This document shows, piece by piece, positions 1 through 5,978 of a stretch of 10,689 bases of DNA. Made by a program: the position numbers and the translations under genes. Origin of the DNA: DASQUK01 sp035641315 (lineage in GTDB: Bacteria; Actinomycetota; Acidimicrobiia; Acidimicrobiales; VFJN01); NCBI GenBank assembly GCA_035641315.1, contig DASQUK010000129.1, positions 1-10,689 of the forward strand, in the 5' to 3' direction. Numbering within the stretch: position 1 is the stretch's first letter; each line of letters begins with the position of its first letter. Below the pieces are notes generated by a model. The model saw only the letters and a program-made list of their open reading frames with translations. It had not been told where the DNA came from and did not search any database.

Positions 1-97
1 TCGAAATGCACGCACGCGGCGGACTCACTACACACCGCGTATCGTCAGTGGCAGTCGGCTGGCGTCGCCAAGTGACGAGGCACCGACTGGGGGCGCG

Positions 98-487
98 GTG
101 GCACAGGAATCAGGCCAGCCGCTGCGGGAACGTCCGGACGAGCTGTCGATCCTCGCTGCCCTGCTCGGCGACCTCGCCGCCGGCCGCGGATCGATCCTGG
201 TGGTCGAGGGGGCTCCGGGAATCGGAAAGAGCCGCATTCTCCGGGAGGCGCGGGCGCTGGCGGCGGCCTCAGGGATGAGCGTGGCGGCCGGGCGCGGCGA
301 GGAGATGGGGGCGGTGGCACCGCTGACCCCCCTGCTGATGGCGCTGGCGAGCGGCGAAACGCCGGTAGTGCGGCCACAGGAGCTCGAGCGCTCGAGCGCC
401 CGGGTGACCAACGCTTCTGGCTCCTCGAGGAGCTTGCCGAGATCCTCGAAGTCCGTTCTCGTAACGGGCCGCTCACGCAGCTCCGCT
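98..487 (+). pseudogene. N-terminal remnant of a LuxR-family AAA ATPase regulator, frameshifted
   Basis: The reading frame from GTG 98 gives an N-terminal ATPase domain: a REPDELSILAALL-like opening and a Walker A loop GAPGIGKS at residues 38-45, typical of large ATP-binding LuxR (LAL) regulators. Homology in that frame stops near residue 95. It resumes in the next frame from about 400, where DQRFWLLEELAEILE is the usual segment before Walker B in this family. A one- or two-base indel between about 385 and 405 therefore breaks the gene. Resemblance ends near 470-487, before a clear Walker B, where the sequence meets a possible IS3-type end. The other ~800 residues, including the HTH, are absent. 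The gene faces the intact LuxR regulator at 691-3561 but is not its copy: the ATPase sequences differ clearly. The family assignment is firm. The start codon is less sure (a G-rich stretch lies just upstream). Confidence 0.78.
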
Positions 488-561
488 GGATGCCTCCGTG
501 TTCCCATGCACTCCATCCTCTCTCCAAGAGATGGAGCCTCCACGGAACCCGGGGCGGTTCA
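470..561 (-). mobile_element. Possible left end of an IS3-type insertion sequence with the start of orfA
   Basis: Read on the minus strand from 561, the sequence opens with TGAACCGCCCCGG, which resembles the terminal repeats of IS3-family elements (they usually begin TG). A purine-rich GAGAGGATGGAG stretch follows, then an ATG at 516-514. That ATG opens MGTRRHPAELRERPV, which looks like the first residues of an IS3-family OrfA (typically M-x-R-R-x-x-x-E-L-R-E-R-A-V). After about 15 codons the frame passes into the antisense of the LuxR stub, so only ~90 bp of the element would remain. No right end or orfB is present. The assignment rests on my memory of family termini, so it is tentative. Confidence 0.45.
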
Positions 562-690
562 GTGTGGAGTGGTTTGGCTCCCTCGACTTCGGATGCTGGA
601 CGTATACGCCATGGTCCTCTTGCGGCACTCTTCTTCGCACCGTGCTATCCCCCTGCTCCCCCCCGACTTTGAGCGGCGCCCGGCCGAGGT
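562..690. other. Unassigned stretch between the IS3-like end and the LuxR gene
   Basis: I recognise no gene in this stretch on either strand. It is less GC-biased than its neighbours, contains a run of pyrimidines (CCCCCTGCTCCCCCCC), and lies just downstream of the stop codon of the minus-strand LuxR gene. I looked for a hairpin plus T-tract terminator for that gene and did not find one. It may be the outer flank of the former insertion sequence. Confidence 0.4.
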
Positions 691-3561
691 TTAGGCGCGG
701 ACTGCTTGGGTGGGGGTTGCCAGGGCGGCCGGTAGGGCGGTGCGGGCTTTGACGTCGAGCTTTTGGAACACGTGGGTGAGGTGGCCCTCGACGGTTCGGG
801 AAGTGACGAAGAGCGTTTGGGCGATCTCGCGGTTGGTGAGCCCTTCGGCAGCCAGTTCGGCGATGCGGCGTTCGCTGGCGGTGAGCGCCTCGAGACCGCT
901 GAGCAGCACCCGGCGGGGCCTGGCCCCGGTGGCGCGCAGCTCCGTCTCGGCCCGTTGGGCTAGCGCTCCGGCGCCGAGGTGGCGGGCGGTGTTGATGGCT
1001 GGGCGCAGCAGTTGGCGGGCCTCGACGCGGCGGTTGCTGCGACGCATCAGGGCGCCGAGGTCGGCCAGGGCGCGGGCCTCTTCGAGCCGGGTGTCGGGTC
1101 CGGCGAGTACCTCGATCGCCTCGCGCAGCAGGGTCTCGGCACGTTGTCCGCCGGCTACCAGCCCGGCGGCGCGCAGCGCCACCCCGAGGGCGCGCGGGGC
1201 GCCGAAGGCACGGGCCAACTCGACTTCCTCGTCGCTGAGGCGTCGGGCCGTGTCCGCTTCACCAAGAGCCAGGGCGGCCAGGGCGGCGTCGGAACGCCAG
1301 GGCAGGTAGCACGGGCTGATGGCCCCGGTCCCGATGGCGATCTCACCGACCGCCCGAAGGTCGTCGAGTGCCTCACCGAAGCGGCGTCGAGCGAACAGCA
1401 GGCGGCCCCGGGCGTGGCGCAGTGTGATCGCCGTCACAGAAGTGCCGGCGAGGTCGGCCCCCGAGCGCTCGAGGGCCCGCTCGGCCTCGTCGAGGTCGCC
1501 TCGTTCGACCAGCACGTCGACCAGTACGCCCATGGCCAGCGGAACGTACAGCGGCGGAGGCGGCCGACCGAGGGCGTCCCGCAGGGCACGTACATCAGCC
1601 TCGGCGGCGGTGAGATCGCCACGCCGCAGGGCGAGGTAGGCCCGGTGCGCCAATACTGCGGGAAGGATCATCCCGTTCGCTGCGGCCAAGGCCTCGATCA
1701 CGGCGGCGTCGAGCAGCACCCGGGCTTCGTCGAAGTGCTCGGCCCAGTACAGGGCGATCACAGCGCTCGGGAACCAGGGCGGGTCACCGGGCTCGGGCAG
1801 CGGCCGCGGGCCGGCGGCGATGGCCCGGCGGGCCAGGTCGGCCACCTGGGCGGCGGGCTGGTTGGCCAGCGCGGCCACAAAGGCTGCCGACGCCAAGACG
1901 TGGCGGGGGACACCGCGCTCCGCGGCCAGTACGAGCAGGGCACGGGCCCGGTCGCCTACCTGCGGGGCGGTAGTGGCGTCGATCATCCCGCAGTTGACCG
2001 CCATGGCCTCCAGCACCAAACGGCCATCGACGTCGCGGCGGTCGAGGTGGCTGGCGACGCCATCGCATACCTCGACGGACTCGGCCAGCCGCTGATGGAA
2101 ACGCAGCGCATTGGCGAACCACAATGCGGCCGCGGTTCGCGTCGTGTCGTCGCGAGCTGATTCCACCGCCGCTTCGAGGTGGTCGTGCCAGCCAGCCTGG
2201 CCGGCGCTGAACTCGGCCGTGCCGAGCTCCAGCAACAGGCCTGGCCCCACCTCGCGTGACGGGGGCTCGGACAGGGCCCGGCGCAGGTAGGCGGTCGCCG
2301 ACTCCGGCGCACCCCTCGCCGACGCCTCCCGGGCGGCGGCCCGCAGCTGCTCGACCGTCCAGTCGTCGCCCGCCGGGGCCGTGGACAACAGGTGTTCGGC
2401 CACCCGGGCCCCACCGGCGTGGGTTTCAGAAAGCAGCATGGCGGCGCGCGCGTGCGCGTCGGCGCGCTCGACCACCGCCATATCGCGATACACAGCGGCG
2501 CGCAGGAGGGGGTGGGCGAAGCCAAGCGGAGCCTCCTCCAGCACGCCAGCCCGGACCAGCAGGTCGGCGGCCCTGGCCGCATCGGAGAGTTCGAGTCCCG
2601 CCAACCGGGCCGCCTGGTCCAGCTCGGCCCGCTCCAAAACGGCCACCGCCCGAGCCAGGCAGGCGGCATCAGGACCCAGCCGTTCGAGGCGCAGCATCAC
2701 CCAGCGCTCCAAATCGTAGGTCGCGAGGTTGTGCACGGTTGCCGCCGAGGCGGTGACCGGGGCGATGCGTTCCTCTCGCAGAGCCTCGATCAGGGTGCGG
2801 ACGAGGAACGGGGTCCCGCCGGTCGCCTCCCAGCAGGCCGCCGCGAACTCGGGCTCGGGCTCGACCCCCAAGCCGGCCGCCACCAGCGTGGCCACCCCCC
2901 TCGGGGTGAGCGGCCCCACCGTGACCACCTCGGTCGCCGGGTCCATCGTCAGGGCGGCCAGCAACTCCCGACTCGCTCCGGCCTCGGCCGGCCGAGCTCC
3001 GAGCAGCACCGCGGCATGCAGCTCCTCGAGGCGCGGCAATAGGAAGGCAAGAAAGCGCAGCGACGCAGCGTCAGCCCAATGGGCGTCATCGACCACCAGC
3101 GCCAGGGGGCGCTCGGTCGCCAGGTTGGCGCAGAGCCAGTACAGGCCGTGCAGCACCGCGAACGACGGGTCTGGGGCGAGCGGCGCCGTCGCAACTGCCC
3201 CGCCTTCCAGGCCAGGAAGGCCCAGCAGACGGGCCGCCACCCTGGGCGGCCCCTCCAACAGCCCGGCCCGCTCCTCCACTGACGCCCCTGCCACCACCGG
3301 CTCGACCAGTTGGCGCACTACCCCGAACGCAAACTCCCGTTCCAGCTCGGCGCCGCGTGCTCGCAGCACCCGGAAACCATCGCGCTCTGCGGTATCCCGG
3401 CCGGCCGCCAACAAGACCGTCTTGCCGATCCCAGCCGGCCCTTCGACGACCAGCGCACCTCCGTCGCCTTGCTGCGCCCGGTGCAGACACCCCCCGATCC
3501 GCTCCAACTCTCGATCACGCTCGAGCAAGAGACCATCGCGCTCACCCTTGGACGAGGCCAC
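691..3561 (-). CDS. Large ATP-binding LuxR-family transcriptional regulator (LAL type)
   Basis: This cytoplasmic DNA-binding regulator has an N-terminal STAND/AAA ATPase. Numbered from GTG 3561 (956 aa), Walker A GPAGIGKT lies at 41-48 and Walker B LALVVDDAHWAD at 154-165. A long helical, TPR-like middle follows. A LuxR HTH starts near residue 893 (LTASERRIAELAAEG, then LTNREIAQTLFVTSRTVEGHL). This layout fits MalT/LAL regulators, in which ligand and ATP binding control oligomerisation and DNA binding. The ligand and target genes cannot be told from sequence. The frame stays open to an ATG at 3720 (1009 aa), but that ATG has no ribosome-binding site and its extension overlaps an apparent aldo/keto reductase remnant. 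GTG 3561 has a G-rich AGGG-type leader and lies 10 residues before the conserved LLERDRELERI opening, so I prefer it. The gene ends at TAA 691-693. It is intact, unlike most neighbours, and convergent with the LuxR stub at 98. Confidence 0.93.
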   Translation of the reverse strand: MASSKGERDGLLLERDRELERIGGCLHRAQQGDGGALVVEGPAGIGKTVLLAAGRDTAERDGFRVLRARGAELEREFAFGVVRQLVEPVVAGASVEERAGLLEGPPRVAARLLGLPGLEGGAVATAPLAPDPSFAVLHGLYWLCANLATERPLALVVDDAHWADAASLRFLAFLLPRLEELHAAVLLGARPAEAGASRELLAALTMDPATEVVTVGPLTPRGVATLVAAGLGVEPEPEFAAACWEATGGTPFLVRTLIEALREERIAPVTASAATVHNLATYDLERWVMLRLERLGPDAACLARAVAVLERAELDQAARLAGLELSDAARAADLLVRAGVLEEAPLGFAHPLLRAAVYRDMAVVERADAHARAAMLLSETHAGGARVAEHLLSTAPAGDDWTVEQLRAAAREASARGAPESATAYLRRALSEPPSREVGPGLLLELGTAEFSAGQAGWHDHLEAAVESARDDTTRTAAALWFANALRFHQRLAESVEVCDGVASHLDRRDVDGRLVLEAMAVNCGMIDATTAPQVGDRARALLVLAAERGVPRHVLASAAFVAALANQPAAQVADLARRAIAAGPRPLPEPGDPPWFPSAVIALYWAEHFDEARVLLDAAVIEALAAANGMILPAVLAHRAYLALRRGDLTAAEADVRALRDALGRPPPPLYVPLAMGVLVDVLVERGDLDEAERALERSGADLAGTSVTAITLRHARGRLLFARRRFGEALDDLRAVGEIAIGTGAISPCYLPWRSDAALAALALGEADTARRLSDEEVELARAFGAPRALGVALRAAGLVAGGQRAETLLREAIEVLAGPDTRLEEARALADLGALMRRSNRRVEARQLLRPAINTARHLGAGALAQRAETELRATGARPRRVLLSGLEALTASERRIAELAAEGLTNREIAQTLFVTSRTVEGHLTHVFQKLDVKARTALPAALATPTQAVRA

Positions 3562-3683
3562 AACCCCAACCCTACGTCGCGCCTGATCGGACCGCCCGAG
3601 GGACCGACCCCCGCATCCGGGCCCGGCATTCACCTCGAACCGGACGGCGCCCACGTCGAAAGTCAGGGGAGATGGTCGGGGGG

Positions 3684-3830
3684 TATCCCGGTGCGAATAC
3701 GGGGGCGGCCGATCGACCATGGACTCAGCATCAAGAGAACCTGACGGCGGGGAGCATCAAGCTCGACGCCGACGCGGTCCGCCGCCTGTCGTCGGAGGGC
3801 GGTCGGCCGAAACAGTTGTCGACGCAATGA
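3684..3830 (+). pseudogene. Possible C-terminal tail of an aldo/keto reductase
   Basis: The frame ending at TGA 3828-3830 reads YPGAN, then QHQENLTAGSIKLDADAVRRL. It resembles the end of aldo/keto reductases, where an IPGA segment is followed about 10-15 residues later by EENL-A-x-I-x-L-x-x-D-x-x-x-x-L (NADPH-binding tail). The preceding catalytic barrel is absent: upstream sequence on this strand is the antisense of the LuxR gene. The fragment is short and the match is by eye, so confidence is low. It stops just before the Ddn-like gene, which suggests an old deletion fused the LuxR region to the tail of a reductase gene. Confidence 0.38.
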
Positions 3831-3843
3831 GGTTGCTTACACG

Positions 3844-4086
3844 ATGAGTGAGATGAACGACTGGAACGCCAAGATCATCGGCGAGTTCCGCGCCAACGAG
3901 GGCACGGTCGGAGGACCGTTCGAAGGCGCGAACGTGCTCCTCCTCCACACGCGCGGCGCCAAGACCGGCAAGGAGCGGGTCAACCCCGTGGCGTACCAAC
4001 GAGTGGGCGACGACGTCGCCATCTTCGCTTCCAAGGGGGGCGCCGACACCAACCCCGACTGGTTCCACAACCTCAAGGCCAATCCC
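3844..4086 (+). pseudogene. Ddn-family (F420-dependent nitroreductase) protein, C-terminally truncated
   Basis: ATG 3844 opens a clear Ddn/DUF385-type sequence: W-x-x-K-I-I-x-E-F-R-A-N-E-G-T-V-G-G-P-F-E-G at residues 7-28, L-L-L-H-T-R-G-A-K-T-G at 32-42, then a GDDVAIFASKGG core and NPDWFHNLKANP at 70-81. Members are split-barrel flavin/deazaflavin oxidoreductases of about 130-150 aa that use F420H2. Here similarity stops near residue 82, where the family continues with a V-E-V-strand and about 50 more residues. The frame has no stop at the break and runs on, out of frame with the FMN reductase, to TGA 4884. Any translated product would carry a nonsense tail, so I call it a pseudogene. A GAGG motif lies about 10 bases before the ATG. 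The break falls at the leader of the next gene. Confidence 0.82.
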
Positions 4087-4129
4087 GTGGCGCTGGAGGC
4101 GGCATCCAAGACCGAAGGAGAAAGAGGCA

Positions 4130-4702
4130 ATGACAACAACGAACATGCATCTCGCGATCGTCATCGGCAGCACCCGCGAGGGACGCTTCGGCTCCACCGT
4201 CGCCCGCTGGTTCGTTTTCCAGGCCGAAGCCCGACCCGAGTTCGACCTCGACGTCATCGATCTCGCCGACCTCGAACTGCCCGCGGTCCTGCGGCGCACC
4301 CCCGATCCGATCGTCGTCAGTCATCGGGAGCGCCTCGAGCGAGCCGACGCGTTCGTGATCATCACCCCCGAGTACAACCACGGCTACCCGGCGTCACTCA
4401 AGCAAGCGATCGATCTGGCTCTCCCCGAGTGGCAGGCCAAGCCCGTGGCGTTCGTGTCCTACGGCGGGATCGGCGGCGGTTTGCGCGCCGTCGAGCAGCT
4501 CCGCCAGGTCTTCGCGGAACTGCACGCGGTGACGATCCGCGATTGCGTCAGCTTCCACAACGCGTGGGCGTCGTTCGACGCCGACGGCTGGCTGCAAGAG
4601 GAAACCGGCGCCGACCGTGCGGCCAAGACCATGCTCGACCGGCTTGCCTGGTGGACCCGCGCCCTGCGCGCGGCCCGCGAGGCCGACCCGTACGCGGCGT
4701 GA
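4130..4702 (+). CDS. NADPH-dependent FMN reductase family protein
   Basis: A complete 190-aa flavodoxin-like protein of the NADPH-dependent FMN reductase family. These cytoplasmic enzymes use NAD(P)H to reduce FMN, or quinones/azo compounds through bound FMN. Visible motifs are the FMN-phosphate loop GSTREGRFG at residues 13-21, PEYNHGYPASLKQAID at 80-95 (the family signature) and SYGGIGGG at 110-117, which lines the isoalloxazine site. Length is normal for the family. The start is well supported: AAGGAG at 4115-4120 lies 9 bases before ATG 4130. The stop TGA overlaps the ATG of the following MDR fragment as TGATG (4700-4704), implying translational coupling with a former quinone-reductase-like gene. 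Upstream is a truncated Ddn gene, another flavin/deazaflavin protein. The physiological acceptor is unknown. Confidence 0.93.
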   Translation: MTTTNMHLAIVIGSTREGRFGSTVARWFVFQAEARPEFDLDVIDLADLELPAVLRRTPDPIVVSHRERLERADAFVIITPEYNHGYPASLKQAIDLALPEWQAKPVAFVSYGGIGGGLRAVEQLRQVFAELHAVTIRDCVSFHNAWASFDADGWLQEETGADRAAKTMLDRLAWWTRALRAAREADPYAA

Positions 4703-4848
4703 TGCGCGCGGTTCTCGCCAAGGACCCCGGCCCGCCCGAGGTCCTGTCGGTCGTCGACCTGCCCGACCCCGAGCCGGCCCCCGGTCAGGTAGTCGTCGCG
4801 GTTGACGTGGTCGCCGTGTCCTTCATCGACACGCAGTTGCGGGCCGGG
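4702..4848 (+). pseudogene. N-terminal stub of an MDR-superfamily quinone oxidoreductase/zinc-type dehydrogenase
   Basis: ATG 4702 opens MRAVLAKDPGPPEVLSVVDL, continuing PDPEPAPGQVVVAVDVVAVSFIDTQLRAG. This is the characteristic start of NADPH:quinone oxidoreductases (MDR/GroES-like fold), where the family continues with the substrate lobe and a Rossmann domain to about 310-340 aa. Only about 49 codons remain. Similarity ends at the G near 4848 and unrelated residues lead to TGA 4882-4884, already inside the cupin leader. By the TGATG junction the stub was probably co-translated with the FMN reductase. Its frame happens to coincide with the frame that runs on from the Ddn stub, so a gene finder may wrongly fuse the two into one 346-aa protein. 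Confidence 0.8.
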
Positions 4849-4889
4849 AAGGAAAGGCAACGAATCCAACTGATAAGGAGATGAGACAA

Positions 4890-5372
4890 ATGGTCGCCAA
4901 GAATAATGAAATGGAAAACGTTGCGAGCGTCGCAGCTCTGTCCGCCGGCGTCGCAAAAGGCAAGCAAGCGATCACCGTGCCGGCCGCCGACCTCAAGTGG
5001 GAGGAGATGCATCCCGGCTCACCCGTTCAGTTTTCGGTCTTGTGGGGCGACCACAAAGAAGGTCCGTTCGGCATGCTGCTGAAGCAGCCAGGCGGCGGGT
5101 TCGAGGCAGGCATGCACACTCACGCGACGGACTACCACGCGGTATTGGTGCAGGGGACCTGGATCCACACAGTCGAAGGCGACAGCAGCGCCCCGAAGGA
5201 ACTGACACCGGGGTCGTACGTTTTTCAGCCGGCCTGGCAGTTCCACAACGAAAAGTTCCTAGGTCCTGAAGACTGCATCGTCTACATCAGCCAACTCGGC
5301 AAGGCCGACTTCATTGCAAAGGCGAGCCACGATTCAGGCGTTCCGAGTGAGGACACGCAGGTCGGTGACTAG
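4890..5372 (+). CDS. Cupin-domain protein, DUF4437-like
   Basis: A 160-aa single-domain cupin. A metal-binding-type motif M-H-T-H-A-T-D-Y-H lies at residues 75-83 (H76, H78, H83), followed by VLVQGTWIHTVEG at 86-97 and the second cupin half PGSYVFQPAWQFHNE at 108-121 (H119). The LWGD...GPFG...K.P.G pattern before the first motif is typical of DUF4437 proteins, whose reaction is not known. Start choice: AAGGAG (4875-4880) lies 9 bases before ATG 4890 but touches the in-frame ATG 4881, so 4890 is preferred. The N-terminus carries a weak Ala/Val/Ser-rich stretch (10-22) but no convincing signal peptide. The first 60 bases are A-rich (MVAKNNEMEN uses AAT, GAA and AAA codons), unlike neighbouring genes, which hints at a different origin. 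It lies between two broken genes. Confidence 0.87.
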   Translation: MVAKNNEMENVASVAALSAGVAKGKQAITVPAADLKWEEMHPGSPVQFSVLWGDHKEGPFGMLLKQPGGGFEAGMHTHATDYHAVLVQGTWIHTVEGDSSAPKELTPGSYVFQPAWQFHNEKFLGPEDCIVYISQLGKADFIAKASHDSGVPSEDTQVGD

Positions 5373-5445
5373 GCGTCGTCCCCATCGAGTTGCACAAATG
5401 TCGACGGCGGCTATCGGTCGTGCAGTTGCAGAGTCTGGGACGGAG

Positions 5446-5660
5446 CTCACTGATCAGCGTGGACTGCCTCGCGGCCTCGCCTGTGAACTCGGACCCACTG
5501 GCATCACGTTCAACACCGTCCAGCCCGGTCACGTGGATACCGACGCGAATCCACTCGCGGGAGTTTGCCGACACCATGCGGTCGTGGGGTTGGCCACTAC
5601 CGCCAACCCCACGACGTCGCCGATGCCGTGACGCTTCTGACGAGGGCCGAGGCGCGGTTC
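5446..5660 (+). pseudogene. C-terminal remnant of a short-chain dehydrogenase/reductase, three frames
   Basis: The last third of an SDR is readable only by changing frame twice. Frame 1 carries RGLACELGPTGITFNTVQPG, continuing HVDTDANP (to about 5550), the usual post-catalytic segment with the nicotinamide-side PG motif. Frame 2 carries REFADTMRS (about 5553-5585). Frame 3 carries GHYRQPHDVADAVTLLTRAE and ARF (about 5595-5660), the G-R-x-x-x-P-x-D-V-A-x-x-V-x-F-L-x-S-x-E-A-x-F tail. The final T-G-A-x-x-x-V-D-G-G segment is missing, and so are the Rossmann start and the S/Y/K catalytic residues. Two indels and both ends lost make this a pseudogene. It joins the hydrolase fragment without a gap. 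Confidence 0.75.
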
Positions 5661-5787
5661 GGGCACACGGCCAACTCGCCGATGTCGACCGGCCGCTCCG
5701 CGACGAAACGATCGCTGCCGACGTCGCCGAACTCACCGCAACCTCGGGCTCACCACCGCCGACTTCGTCGGCTACAGCATGGCGGGC
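5661..5787 (+). pseudogene. Alpha/beta-hydrolase fragment ending at the nucleophile elbow
   Basis: One frame gives AHGQLADVDRPLRDETIAAD and VAEL (5663-5734). The next frame gives LGLTTADFVGYSMAG (5743-5787). Together they match the stretch of alpha/beta hydrolases from the HG-x-S/T-D-x-D-R-P-L region through A-D-D-V-A-x-L-L-x-x-L-G-L-x-x-A-D to the nucleophile elbow G-Y-S-M-x-G, with the catalytic Ser in place. A frameshift separates the halves near 5735. The coding sequence before the HG motif and everything after the elbow, including the catalytic Asp and His, are missing. The break on the right lies 7 bases before the tRNA-like repeat at 5794. Confidence 0.64.
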
Positions 5788-5793
5788 AGCCTC

Positions 5794-5876
5794 TGTGGAG
5801 CGGACGACGGGACTCGAACCCGCGACCCTCGCCTTGACGAAGTGATACCGACTTCAGCTGGAGACCACTACAACCC
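5794..5876 (-). repeat. tRNA-3'-half direct repeat, copy A
   Basis: On the minus strand this contains a tRNA 3' half: anticodon-loop-like TCGTCAA, a 5-nt variable region, T-arm GCGGG-TTCGAGT-CCCGT, acceptor strand CGTCCGC, discriminator T and CCA (5798-5796). No matching 5' acceptor strand (GCGGACG) or D-arm occurs upstream on that strand, so it is not a full tRNA. It aligns without gaps to 7914-7996, exactly 2120 bp away (62 of 83 identical by my count, 35 of the first 37). The similarity extends beyond the tRNA part, through a shared GCTGGAGACC at 5857-5866. Tyrosine-recombinase attachment sites often consist of a tRNA 3' half, so this could be an att remnant. Confidence 0.7.
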
Positions 5877-5967
5877 CTCGGCCCCAACGCCGACACTCGT
5901 GACCAGCCGCCTCGAGGAGTTCAACGACCCACCGCGTGCTCGGCGACGTCACCGCGGTGCACATACT

Positions 5968-5973
5968 AGGGAG
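5968..5973 (+). promoter_or_regulatory. Ribosome-binding site of the GH15 gene
   Basis: AGGGAG lies 5 bases before ATG 5979 and fixes that start. The short gap from copy A of the repeat (5876) to here (about 90 bases) must hold any private promoter of the GH15 gene. I do not see a clear -35/-10 pair there. Confidence 0.6.
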
Positions 5974-5978
5974 TACGA

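Noticed and set aside
979..2160. 393-residue open frame on the plus strand
   Set aside because: It is the antisense of the LuxR regulator. High GC keeps it open, and the residues (Gly/Gln/Val-rich) show no domain, whereas the minus strand has Walker and HTH motifs.
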